Assembly (NCBI RefSeq): GCF_037975245.1
Contig: NC_092574.1
Coordinates: 24,779,713-24,843,712 of the forward strand
Length of the DNA stretch: 64,000 nucleotides
Reading direction: 5' to 3'
From: Apostichopus japonicus
Taxonomy: Eukaryota > Echinodermata > Holothuroidea > Aspidochirotida > Stichopodidae
Both the position numbers and the translations under genes were made by a program. Positions 49,052 through 59,537 of this stretch are shown one piece after another; positions within the stretch are counted from its first letter, which is position 1, and each line of letters begins with the position of its first letter. The notes beneath the pieces are model-generated. The model had not been told where the DNA came from, did not search any database, and saw nothing but the letters and a program-made list of their open reading frames with translations.

Positions 49052-49290
49052 TTTTATGCCAACAGCGGTTCGGCTTTGGATTGCCCTTCCTGTGGACGTC
49101 ATCACTTCACCATCAGTGGACGTCTTCAGAGCAAAGGTTTTCTCCAACTAGTTCCTAGTTGATGTTTTACTCGCACCTGTATATACTTTGCACAACCATC
49201 CTCAGCCTCACATGCACTCATGGTTTGTCACCCTCGGCGTTATATCCTGAACTAGACTTTGCCGAGTACCAGCGTAGAAGTAGAAGTACC
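49052..49290 (+). mobile_element. CR1-like LINE, 3' end after the nested insertion
   Basis: It continues the interrupted frame (TAVRLWIALPVDV ... VFRAKVFSN), then a short 3' UTR containing ctgaactagactttgccgag and a gtagaagtagaagta tail. Together with 47905-48526 it forms one element. Confidence 0.7.
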
Positions 49291-49984
49291 ATCATATAGA
49301 TAACTTAGCACCAGTATAGCATGACATGCAACACCATTTGTCCTTGAAAATGCATTGCAAATGCATTGTAAAGATGTCATTTAGTGCCATTCAACTCTAT
49401 ATGTTCCACCGTCAGTTGAGTTTTGTGTTGCATCTGAGAAACTGCAGGCCTATAAAGATAATATTCTAAACTAAAAAGTCCGGTCAACTTAAATGTAAAT
49501 ACAACTGTTTATATTTTTATTTAAAACGGTCATTTCTCAAAAATTCAAAGATTTATTGAAAGACAAGCTGAACTGATAACAGTGTATCTAAACAGTCTAT
49601 AACATTTCAAGCTTAATTATATGCATGACGTCATTCTTCAATCAATTACTGCAAGATTGTTACTCTGGTTTGCTCTTAACATTGCACGGTGGTTCGTTGT
49701 AGCTGTTTGTTACTTGAAGAATCAAAGATTTAATTAAAAAGCAAATGCAGTTAATTTTCGACAAACTAGTTTCCTTCAAAATTCAAGGGAAATTGCTAAA
49801 TGGGAACATCTTTTTCATGAGAGGAAAAGACGGCCTCTTGTTAAACAGACAATTGTTGAACAGCTTAATACGTCTGAGAATTGAAAAGTTGTTGGAAGTT
49901 CTGCAAGGCAAAAGGTTCCTTTCGTGCCTCCTGCACGCTCTATAAATCACAGATCAGGGACATCACAGCCATCCGTTATGTGTG
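49291..49984. other. No gene seen
   Basis: AT-rich DNA. Two overlapping frames near 49745-50081 run into the Penelope-like fragment that follows. Only the part after 49985 is recognisable. Confidence 0.5.
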
Positions 49985-50330
49985 TGTGTGTGTGTTACAA
50001 GATGTGCTTACTTGTCGATTTTACTGGAGCCTTTCAAATCAACCAAACTACACGCACGTTCCGAATTCGGCAGAAAAATAGCTTTTTCTCTAAAAATGTC
50101 ATATGCCTTATCTACTGCAATATTTGCAACTTACAATAACTTGGCGAGTCGATAAACACTCTTAGAGTGAGAATGACTCAATATAGATCGGCGATCAAAA
50201 CCAAAAAAGATCAACTTCAATCTCTCAAATTACTCATTCAGAATTTACGTGTTATTGCTATGACCAAAACGATTCTTGGACAGACAATTCAAGACGAGGG
50301 AAAGAATTATGGTAAAGAAAAAATCTAAAA
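49985..50330 (+). mobile_element. Penelope-like element remnant, GIY-YIG region (plus strand)
   Basis: Plus-strand frames give CLLVDFTGAFQ, FRIRQKNSFFSKNVICLIYC, a stop in place of the residue after NLQ, then LGESINTLRVRMTQ in frame. These match the corresponding part of the 34853-35330 endonuclease piece by piece, with a stop codon inside the GIY-YIG motif and a (GT)n run replacing the upstream cysteine segment. It is an old inactivated copy with no intact nuclease. Confidence 0.7.
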
Positions 50331-50575
50331 GCCATGGCTCCAACGACCTGCCTTTCCAGATAGGTCAAAGCAATTCCTTACAAGTTACGTCGGAATCGGA
50401 TGAAAGTAATCCGACACGGACAAAAAATAATAATCCGATTTTCAAAACTTGCTAATCTAACAAAACTCAGTAAGTCGCTTTGACTTCACTGCCATGCCGA
50501 TACGTTTGCCCTAATAAAAATTCAATTCATCGCACTCCTTTAACTTAACCTGCAGGAGCCATGCTTTTCACGGCT

Positions 50576-50696
<121 letters not shown>

Positions 50697-50792
50697 GAGT
50701 AGGTTGGCGTCTATCTTGGCGCAGAGTGCTCTATGTCCATTGGACAGAGCGTAATATATGTTGATACTAGATGAGACTAGTGGAACACTAGT

Positions 50793-50838
50793 AGTTGTTA
50801 CTCGGAGTTTCACGCGTTATAGCGATCTTCAGACAACT
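50793..50838 (-). ncRNA. Hammerhead ribozyme, left arm of palindrome 2
   Basis: Exact mirror of the right-arm motif: agttgt, ctgaaga, CGC-tataac-GCG, gaa, act-ccg-agt, gta, acaact on the minus strand. Stem I has six pairs. Confidence 0.72.
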
Positions 50839-50843
50839 GGACC

Positions 50844-50889
50844 AGTTGTCTGAAGATCGCTATAACGCGTGAAACTCCGAGTAACAACT
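50844..50889 (+). ncRNA. Hammerhead ribozyme, right arm of palindrome 2
   Basis: Plus strand: agttgt (50844-50849), core ctgaaga, stem II CGC-tataac-GCG, gaa, stem III act-ccg-agt, predicted cleavage after a 50883 (gta), then acaact (50884-50889) pairing perfectly with the first six bases. It meets the hammerhead consensus at every core position I can check. Confidence 0.75.
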
Positions 50890-50918
50890 ACTAGTGTTCC
50901 ACTAGTCTCATCTAGTAT

Positions 50919-50928
<10 letters not shown>

Positions 50929-51001
<73 letters not shown>
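50929..51001. repeat. (TA)n microsatellite
   Basis: Pure TA run right of the second palindrome. Confidence 0.95.
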
Positions 51002-51004
<3 letters not shown>

Positions 51005-51804
51005 ATATATTGTTCTTTATTTGTGGCTTAATTTGCATAGGTTGAAGATACATTTCAAGTCCACACCTTCATTTTAAGCGTGTTACCACGGATCGTAAAT
51101 TGTTAAATAATTCAAATGGTTCTTTTCTATCACTAATATGTGAAAGACGGTAATTACGGCAATAAGCCGCTTATAAATTAAATACACTCATCAATCATAC
51201 TTTAGTCCGATTTTTTCTCCTTCTCTTAATTTATTTCTTTCTGTCATTTTTTCTTCCCTTTTAATTTCTTTTTCATGCCAGAGAAAGCAAAATTAGGGCG
51301 TCAGTGAGTAGTAACAACCTGGCGTAGTATACGTTTTAGATGTATGGAAAAGCTTAGCATCCATCAATATATCACGAAAGAAATGGGCAAAAGCAGGATT
51401 TAACAAGTTTAAAGGTCGGTTATGTTAGTGAAGTGCTATCTCATTATAATTAACATAAAGAACTGATGACGTATGGAAATATTAGGTCCCTTTAACTCTT
51501 AAATCAGGAATTATTAAACAATTGTAGAGTATTTGTTTTCTTTTGTGGCTGGTATAGAGGTGACTAGGGGCGAGTGATTTTGTCTTCTTCTTTAGGCGTA
51601 GGATTCAATCTGCTAAATATTGCCAATCATATATCTTAACGTAGTGGTATCTCTTACTGCATAAAGCTAATTGCTTGGTTAAAATTACAGCAATTTTTGG
51701 CATCTCCTAAGTCAAATGTATATCCTCATAACATATGCAATCGCGAATATGTATGTTGTTGTGTTTTGCGTTTTCTTTTGAATGTATGTATGTATGTATT
51801 TTAG
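51002..51804. other. No gene seen
   Basis: AT-rich DNA without a supported feature. Confidence 0.5.
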
Positions 51805-52030
51805 ATCCTCCATGCAAGCAGGAACTCGCGAAAGAGGCCTCATTGGCTTATCAAAGCCGCAAGCTGACCGAAGTCAGTCCCTTAGATTCATATTTAACGT
51901 CCATGATTATGAATTGTCAATTGTAAACAACTCTGTAACTGGACGACATACATTAATCCTGGAGTGACTCGAACTGGGGACCTTATGATTGGAAGGCACC
52001 GGCGTTAACCACTGAGCTAACACTCCTGTA
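51805..52030 (-). mobile_element. tRNA-derived SINE (family 2)
   Basis: The minus strand starts with a tRNA-like head: ggagtgt, A box tagctcagtggttaacgcc, a cttccaa loop resembling a glycine TCC anticodon loop, B box gttcgagtc, and actcc pairing with the 5' ggagt. The T stem no longer pairs well. A ~130-bp body follows. The poor T and anticodon stems make a functional tRNA unlikely. This family differs from family 1. Confidence 0.55.
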
Positions 52031-53151
52031 ATGTTGTATGTGTAATGTTAGATGTGATGATAGTTTTAAATGCTTCTGGCAACAGCAGCGTGAGTAATTT
52101 CATCTCGTCAATTCAGCTAATTCTGTCTTTCTTTTGCTTCGTAATATTTCAATCATCCATCCACAGCAACTAATGACATTATTTCGGCAAGAAAATTCTA
52201 AACTCACGGAGTATAAACAGTTAAGCAAATATTCAATAGCCAAAGTATCACATTTCAAAGATTAATCAAAAACTAAAAGTATCATACAGACACAGAAAAG
52301 CTATACAAGACTAGCTAACATGATTACATTAATTACAGATCACCTACTGTGGTCCTTTTCCTTAAATAGCATAGGTTTTGTAACTATATTCAAAATCGCT
52401 TACGCTAATTCTAGGAGCTTACTAAAAGTTTGTTGTTATTATTTTTGGGCGTAAGGTTGATCTATTCTTGAACTTTTGAGTTCATTTAAATCCTCGAAAC
52501 GATCCCTATAGTAACGATCTGCTAGAATACAATCTTGCTTAGAAGCATAAGGTTTGAAGACCGGCCCAGAGTATATTATGTAAATTAAGTTAAACCATGA
52601 CAACAAGGAAAACGTTGCACTTGAAAGTGTCAAATTGGAGGGGTTTTCTCCCCCTATTTTTGATTTGGAGGAATACACTTTAGAACTGATTGTTTTTTAA
52701 ATTAAAGAAAAATTCACGTTGTCATGTTCTGACATATCTGCTTAAAACTCCTGTTATCGTGCACGATACATATATGTTCCGTTGAGGCTCCGACAAGATG
52801 GAAAAAAAAACTACAGCGTATTCGGTTTCCATTAAAACCATAAATATGATATACTTCTCAAAGGACAAGAAAACTTTAATCTAAATATAATTTTGGTTAT
52901 TATCACGGTGAATTTTTGTGACAAACAACTCATCTTCTAGTATCTAAAGAAAGTGTTCGACGTTTTGGGAAATTATCGTGGATTAGTTTTGAAGTCGTGT
53001 CGCAAGGCTGCCATTTTGTCAATCTAAGGTGTCAAGTTGCAGTAAGGAGGTGAAACCGTTTGATGTCTCTCTGTTTTTCGATTCATATTTTGGGAAAGTG
53101 AATGTTATTAAACTGTAAACACTGAAGCTAGTGTCAATAGGCTAATATATA
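52031..53151. other. No gene seen
   Basis: AT-rich DNA between the family 2 SINE and the BEL element, with no supported feature. Confidence 0.5.
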
Positions 53152-53156
53152 GGCAT

Positions 53157-54029
53157 TGTCACCGAGACGACGCTCAATGAAGCTGAACAAGGTTGTTGTA
53201 TGTTTTAGCCCATTTATTCACACGCGTGGTTTGAACAAGACCACGGTGAAAACTAGAAAGTAAAGATATCAATACATCAATATACAAACATTGGTGAAAT
53301 AAACACATGAATTGAACAAATCAATAATAACATAATAATAACATAATAATGCATTATATTTCTTCTTATAAAACAATGCACAAAAAGGAAGAAGTATAAC
53401 AAATAACATTTGGTAACATGAAACAAGACATAGAGAAAGATTGGCGACAATTACATTCTTTATAATTAACTTACAATCGTTACCGGGCAAAACCAACAGC
53501 ACGACAAACTGCGGTGTACAGGGGTTTACAGGGATTAACGGCGGCTTTCTGGGGTTAACGGCGGCTTTCTGGGGTTAACGGCGGCTTTCTGGAGAATGTA
53601 CAGAACACCAACAAAGTAATAACCTCTGGCGATATATTCTATTCCAGATACTCTTACAAATAAGCAAACAACAAATACACAGTAAAAAGGCAAATATCTA
53701 TAATGCGATATTAAAAGAGATATACAATTACAATATCAAGCCCCTTAATACTTATATAAAACAATTGGAATACTTACATACTAAGGAACAGTGCTACAGG
53801 AACACATGCGACGCCTCTCTGAGCCAGGAGAGGAATGTAGCATGTGCACTTCAAAATACGCAAGTATACATCGATTACGTAATTGTGCATCGATTACATA
53901 AGTATGCAAAGCGAGGTGGATATGAAAGGCAACTAGTAAATGGGCAGTATTGACATCTGCCCGACCTCGACCAAGCGGAAATTTCCATTTGTGGCGCTAA
54001 GCAAATAGCACACATCGGCAACGATGACA
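53157..54029 (-). repeat. 3' LTR of the BEL/Pao element
   Basis: 873 bp with tgtca...tgaca ends. It contains three direct copies of a 20-bp unit (ggggttaacggcggctttct) at about 53541-53591. It differs from the other LTR at 53911 (g; t at 59419). Short open frames inside are not genes. Confidence 0.93.
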
Positions 54030-54040
54030 CTCCCCCCACT
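54030..54040 (-). promoter_or_regulatory. Polypurine tract of the BEL/Pao element
   Basis: Minus strand agtggggggag directly abuts the 3' LTR. This is the expected primer for plus-strand DNA synthesis. Confidence 0.8.
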
Positions 54041-54311
54041 GGAATACGTCATATTCAAGTATAACAACCTACAATACCTAAACCACCCCATCGATGTACA
54101 TTAAATTCCATAACAGCTTTAGCAATCAAAATTCTGACGTAAAGCTTCTTTACCAAATAAACAACCATAAAGCCTGACACACCTGACAGCTCAATCAGGA
54201 AGATAAAAAATAAACAACTATATAACATGGAATTTCAACGATAATGCTTGCAAACACTTAAGAAGAAGTGCCGATTCAAGTAAAACGATCCTCTTGACCA
54301 ACGGCCTTCCC

Positions 54312-55881
54312 TTAGTAACCCAAAAAAACCTTCCTTACAATACTTAGCACCCACTCAATACCAACATGGGCGATACTGTTTGCGTCCTTAACAATAGACT
54401 CAGCAATAGGATGTTTACCAGATATTATACACGGGTGTTTGCTGTCAAACTCTTTCAAACGGCCACCTACCCTGAGAAGCCCTCCACCATCTAGAAACGG
54501 AGTTAACGTTTTAAGGGAACTAGATGCTCTGACAGCCTTACCCTGACTTAACCTTTCTAACTCAGAACAGAAACTAGTAGACTGACTCTTACGGAGGAGG
54601 ATATCTCCTGCACGACGAACTTCTTGGACAGATAATCTGCCCAAAGGTTTCTGCCCCTTAAAAAATCGCACAAGACGCAAGAGCCACGCTAAACCTCTCT
54701 TCATTTTAAACCATGAAGAATAATGATTCATGATCCTATATAATGGCTCATCTGAATCTCCAACATCACTTAACCCAGGAGGGGACACATGACCAGCAAC
54801 AGTCGTATAACCCACAGTGACGTCCGTCTCTTTGACTTCAGGATCGTCATCCGTTAAGACGAGCGAATTAAGTTTAGCAGTTTGCCAATCGTTCTTGTAC
54901 CGACCCAATTTGTCAGGACCGTTAAACCATTTACTACTATTAAACTTTGAGAAGGAACAATTTCTAGTAACTAGATCAGCTTGGTTAGCTTTAGTTTCAA
55001 TATGGAACCACTGTTGCGGGTCACTGAACTCCCTGATAAGACTAACCCTATTGCCAACAAAAACATGGAATCTTCTGCTATCATTGTGAATATACTTCAA
55101 GACAACTTCCGAGTCTGTCCAAAAATACGACTTAGCAAATTCAAGAGCTAACTCCCTTCTCAACAGAGAATCAACCTTTACGGCTAATACAGCAGCTTGC
55201 AGCTCCAAACGAGGTATAGTACGTAGCTTTAAAGGAGCAACTTTACTCTTACTCATGACTAACTGTACATGAATTTCCCCTTTCCTATTTACACAGCGTA
55301 CATAACAGCAACAGCCATAACCTTTAGAGCTAGCATCTGAAAAATGGTGAAGTTCGATGAATGCATCATCAAAGGAACAAGGCTTTATACAACGAGGTAC
55401 CCTCAAACGACTAACAGAAGACAACGACTGAGCCCAGGTGTCCCAAGCCCTTACAATATCAGGGGGTATCTCTTCATCCCACGACAACCCACGGGCTGTA
55501 GCTTCCTGGAAAAGGAGCTTGCCTGAAAGGACTACAGGACTTATCAAGCCTAGCGGATCGAAAATTGACGAAACTATACTAAGCATTCTCCTCCTGGTTA
55601 ACAAGCCACCAAAATCTTTCTCCAGTGCGAAGAAGAACTCATCGCGAGAAACCATCCACTTTATACCTAAAGCCCTGCTTTCACTACTAGTACCAAAATC
55701 TAGAACTTCCTTAGCCCTACATTCCACGGACACTTCAGCTAGCAATCTGAAATCATTGACTACAAACTTAGTTAACTTAAACCCTCCACTTTTCAGGGCC
55801 TTGGGGATTTCCCTAATAATGATCTCAGCATCTGATTTACTCGACACAGAACTAAGACAATCATCTACATAAGACGATCTT
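54312..55881 (-). CDS. BEL/Pao pol continuation: RT palm, RNase H, integrase N-terminus (truncated)
   Basis: Open from about 55881, in a different frame from the upstream ORF. It starts with the YVDD catalytic motif, so it is a continuation and not an independent gene. The thumb/connection region (SSIFDPLGLISPVVL) is followed by an RNase H domain with SDAS, RLELQAAV, WTDSE and NQADLVTR supplying the acidic residues, then a spacer and the zinc-binding start of integrase (KHPIAES..., AHVGIEWV). The frame ends at a TAA just after a run of seven T. One base fewer would open ~35 more codons. Beyond that there is no DDE integrase core and no carboxy-terminal domain: only ~280 bp remain before the LTR, against more than 1 kb expected. 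An internal deletion has therefore removed integrase. Confidence 0.88.
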
Positions 55882-58452
55882 TCAACCTACAAGCGGAATC
55901 ACACTAGGCAGATCAGTAATTGTACGCCTGAGAGCATAGGCGGAGCTAGCCGCACACCACACCCCTCCAAACAAATGTGACGTCATACGAAGGTATCTTA
56001 ATTTACCATTAATGTACCATAGGAATCGTAGGGCATCTCTATCCCTAGCTGGGATCCTAACTTGATTATACATAGCTTCAATGTCTGCTTGAACTGCTAT
56101 ACTATGTTGCCGAAATCTCAACAAGACCGGCAGAAGCTTATTAATCATGTCGGGACCCTGCATACAACGATCATTCAAAGACTTGCCTTTGAAGTTACTA
56201 GCGCAATCGAAAACTACCCTAAGTTTGTCTGGTTTCTTCTCTGACACTACAGCATGATGGGGTAAATACCATATCCTGTCTACCATGAACAACTCTGAAT
56301 CTGGTACTGCCTCTGCATAACAGTTATCTACAAGTTTCACAATCTCAGCGTTATACCTATCATAAGAGCCGTTCCTAACAAGTTTCTTGTACAACGAGTC
56401 TAACCTAGTTTTGGCAACAACAAAATTATTTGGGAGGGTCTCCGACCTGTCCCTCCAAGGAATGGGAAGTTCATGGTGACCATCCACTTTCCTGTGCTCT
56501 TTGTCCCACAAAGATGTCACCAACTTATCCTCGTATGACCAAGACGGGATATCCAACCCCGCATTCTCTATTTCCCACAAACGAGAAACATCAGTCTGAA
56601 TAGTCGAAGTAGATATAAAATTTGAAATTATCTTACGACTCGGGAGGCTAATGGGAGATTGTCCATTAAGACTCCAACCAAACATGTAACGTACCGCAAA
56701 GAGCTCCCCTGGGGCACCCCGCCTAACCTCCAACGGCACAAGTGCTTCAGAATTATCTTGACCTACGAGAATGTCTACTGTAATATCAGTACTTTGATAA
56801 GCAGGTAGGGGACCGATACCACTAAGATGGGAATAACATCCCAGATCGACCATAGAATTCTTAACTGGTATTTCGTCAACTACGTAAACGGCAGATAATT
56901 TTAAGATTTCACCCGATTTAGAAGACAAAGACAGGTCTACCATCTCGGATTGCTGAATACCTGACGAGTTCAACGTTCTAAGCTCAAATTGATAAGAGTT
57001 ACCAGTGATTCCTAATTGGTTGACCAATGCACGGGAACAAAAGGAATTACTGGATGCACTGTCTAACAATACAAATGCGTCACACAAACTGTTCACGGTG
57101 GCCTGAACTAGAGGCATGTGTGTACTTTTGCTACGAGAGAAGCTAGCATTAGAAACCTCAATATCAGGTGAAGAATTTACAGTATTATCATCACAATGAA
57201 TGTACATGGTATGTTTCCTACCACAACCACGCACACTACAAACAGAGCGCTTGCCACAATCACTAGTGTTATGAGAGGCACGAAGGCAGTTATGACACAA
57301 CTTATGCTTAATTACAACAGTCAATCTCTCTCTGGGGCGCAATTGTTTAAACTTATCACAATGCCACAGACGGTGTGATTGTTCACATAGTACACAAGGA
57401 GGTTCAGCCCTAGCGTACATTCCAGGTTTTGCTGCCTGGGCACCTTCACCAGTACATGTATTGGACTTAGACAAAGAGATAGAATAGCTGCTAGAAGTAC
57501 TTCTTTGTTCACGTTTACACTTATCTGAACGCTTGAGATACACGTCGCCATAAACTGGGTCATTTACCTCACAGGCGATTTCACCTGCGAATTCAATGAA
57601 TTCTTTAAACCCTGGATAACAACCATCGGCCCGTTTGGCCTTCAATGCAATTTTTTTCCATCTCAACTGCACATAGTTAGGAAACCTGGCAACTATTTCG
57701 ATTAAGACTGCTTGAGAATCAACCTCCTTCAAAGTTTTTAACTCTGAAAGTACAAGGAATGCATTTTGCATATCATCAGCTAACTGTTGTATGTCTTGCG
57801 GCAGTCTAACTTGTTTACCAAATCTTAACTCGCGTATTAAACGCTCAGTGACTAGGTGCGAGTTTCCAAACCGGTTTTCTAATATGGAAATGGCTTTAGC
57901 ATAACCGCTACTACCTCCAACTAACTGGCAACTCCTAATGGCCTCTTTAGCAGAGCCCGATGTATACTGCATTAACCTAGACAACTTTAAATCGTTGTCG
58001 TCACATACCCTATCAACATTGGCCTCGAAAGCCCTAATGAATTGATGATAATGTAATGGGTTACCATGAAATATTTGCAGCTCTACCTTAGGTAAATTCA
58101 ATAAATGTAGAAATTCTTTACGAGATAAATCTGCATTTGGATTATCCTTAAGGGATTGATCCTCACGTTTTACTTCAGCAGAACTCAATGCATCTTTAAC
58201 TAGATTTAAAGCGGAAATATAATCTTTCTGCTTGTCACAGAAATAGTCGTCGCTCTCGTCAACATCCTTCTCATCAGTAAGCGTCTCGTGGTACTTGTCG
58301 TGAGCCAACGTAAAAACTTGGAAAAGATCTTTCAATAAAATTACATGACTGTTAATGTCCACGTTACCTTCCGCGATATACTGCCTGACACGATTAATCT
58401 GCGTCGTAACAGCCCTCTTTGCAGAAGTCCTGGCAGTCTTCGGGTCTTCCAT
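55882..58452 (-). CDS. BEL/Pao gag-protease-reverse transcriptase ORF (broken at end)
   Basis: An 856-codon frame. Residues ~119-300 form the gag-like DUF1759-type domain (starting near VELQIFHGNP). Cysteine/histidine clusters at ~353-365, 386-399 and 405-419 are zinc-knuckle-like nucleic-acid binders. A retropepsin-type aspartic protease follows, with active site LLDSAS (D464), where BEL proteases more often show DSG or DTG, and ILVGQD at 561-566. The reverse transcriptase starts near 680. Motif A is QADIEAMYNQV (D790), and the HLFGGVW...YALRRT region near 826-843 precedes the catalytic loop. The frame stops at 55882 only a few codons before YVDD, which is found in the next frame at 55860-55871. 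This is most simply a one-base indel or a sequence error, because a programmed shift inside the RT palm would be unusual. The start ATG at 58452 lies ~210 bp from the LTR. Confidence 0.88.
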   Translation of the reverse strand: MEDPKTARTSAKRAVTTQINRVRQYIAEGNVDINSHVILLKDLFQVFTLAHDKYHETLTDEKDVDESDDYFCDKQKDYISALNLVKDALSSAEVKREDQSLKDNPNADLSRKEFLHLLNLPKVELQIFHGNPLHYHQFIRAFEANVDRVCDDNDLKLSRLMQYTSGSAKEAIRSCQLVGGSSGYAKAISILENRFGNSHLVTERLIRELRFGKQVRLPQDIQQLADDMQNAFLVLSELKTLKEVDSQAVLIEIVARFPNYVQLRWKKIALKAKRADGCYPGFKEFIEFAGEIACEVNDPVYGDVYLKRSDKCKREQRSTSSSYSISLSKSNTCTGEGAQAAKPGMYARAEPPCVLCEQSHRLWHCDKFKQLRPRERLTVVIKHKLCHNCLRASHNTSDCGKRSVCSVRGCGRKHTMYIHCDDNTVNSSPDIEVSNASFSRSKSTHMPLVQATVNSLCDAFVLLDSASSNSFCSRALVNQLGITGNSYQFELRTLNSSGIQQSEMVDLSLSSKSGEILKLSAVYVVDEIPVKNSMVDLGCYSHLSGIGPLPAYQSTDITVDILVGQDNSEALVPLEVRRGAPGELFAVRYMFGWSLNGQSPISLPSRKIISNFISTSTIQTDVSRLWEIENAGLDIPSWSYEDKLVTSLWDKEHRKVDGHHELPIPWRDRSETLPNNFVVAKTRLDSLYKKLVRNGSYDRYNAEIVKLVDNCYAEAVPDSELFMVDRIWYLPHHAVVSEKKPDKLRVVFDCASNFKGKSLNDRCMQGPDMINKLLPVLLRFRQHSIAVQADIEAMYNQVRIPARDRDALRFLWYINGKLRYLRMTSHLFGGVWCAASSAYALRRTITDLPSVIPLVG

Positions 58453-58639
58453 GAGTCAGCAGGCTGACGACGAGTACATTGGTGCTACGGGAATCAGGCA
58501 CGTGGTACAATATTTCTGTCACTGGAATACGATGGTGAGCTTTTATACGACAGGAATTGGTAGGCTTATAGACGACAGGAATAGGTGAATAAGAAGCGAC
58601 GGCCAGATACCGGACGGCGTGAGGATATGCAGGACTTCC

Positions 58640-58664
58640 GGTTGCCCGGTAACGATTTTTTCAC
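58640..58664 (-). promoter_or_regulatory. Leader / primer-binding region of the BEL/Pao element
   Basis: Directly downstream of the 5' LTR the minus strand reads gtgaaaa, then aatcgttaccgggcaa (58642-58657). There is no tgg next to the LTR as expected for a tRNA 3' CCA primer. Instead this 16-mer is perfectly complementary to 58983-58998 within the LTR of the same strand, with the pairing oriented so that the annealed 3' end points into the LTR. Confidence 0.55.
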
Positions 58665-59537
58665 TGTCACCGAGACGACGCTCAATGAAGCTGAACAAGG
58701 TTGTTGTATGTTTTAGCCCATTTATTCACACGCGTGGTTTGAACAAGACCACGGTGAAAACTAGAAAGTAAAGATATCAATACATCAATATACAAACATT
58801 GGTGAAATAAACACATGAATTGAACAAATCAATAATAACATAATAATAACATAATAATGCATTATATTTCTTCTTATAAAACAATGCACAAAAAGGAAGA
58901 AGTATAACAAATAACATTTGGTAACATGAAACAAGACATAGAGAAAGATTGGCGACAATTACATTCTTTATAATTAACTTACAATCGTTACCGGGCAAAA
59001 CCAACAGCACGACAAACTGCGGTGTACAGGGGTTTACAGGGATTAACGGCGGCTTTCTGGGGTTAACGGCGGCTTTCTGGGGTTAACGGCGGCTTTCTGG
59101 AGAATGTACAGAACACCAACAAAGTAATAACCTCTGGCGATATATTCTATTCCAGATACTCTTACAAATAAGCAAACAACAAATACACAGTAAAAAGGCA
59201 AATATCTATAATGCGATATTAAAAGAGATATACAATTACAATATCAAGCCCCTTAATACTTATATAAAACAATTGGAATACTTACATACTAAGGAACAGT
59301 GCTACAGGAACACATGCGACGCCTCTCTGAGCCAGGAGAGGAATGTAGCATGTGCACTTCAAAATACGCAAGTATACATCGATTACGTAATTGTGCATCG
59401 ATTACATAAGTATGCAAATCGAGGTGGATATGAAAGGCAACTAGTAAATGGGCAGTATTGACATCTGCCCGACCTCGACCAAGCGGAAATTTCCATTTGT
59501 GGCGCTAAGCAAATAGCACACATCGGCAACGATGACA
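58665..59537 (-). repeat. 5' LTR of the BEL/Pao element
   Basis: 873 bp, the transcribed-end LTR for the minus-strand element. A tataaag string on the minus strand (about 58966-58972) is a candidate TATA box. The segment 58983-58998 is a perfect complement of the leader (see leader entry). Confidence 0.93.

Larger units (their letters stand above)
50697..50928. mobile_element. Penelope-type terminal palindrome, copy 2
   Basis: The same 57-bp lead as at 45516, then a perfect inverted repeat: arms 50754-50840 and 50842-50928 (87 bp each) with a single central base at 50841. It contains two divergent hammerhead ribozymes. TA repeats sit on both sides. The arms are perfect, so it is either younger than or better homogenised than copy 1. 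Confidence 0.85.

Noticed and set aside
51460-51490. Further hammerhead core (ctgatga ... gaaa)
   Set aside because: No stem II or stem I can be drawn between the boxes.
51940-52030. Glycine tRNA gene on the minus strand
   Set aside because: T stem and anticodon stem do not pair properly; better explained as a SINE head.
53269-53953. Small genes inside the LTR
   Set aside because: Identical frames occur in both LTRs and are explained by the LTR sequence; no conserved domain.
55438-55872. 144-codon plus-strand frame
   Set aside because: Antisense shadow of the BEL pol frame.
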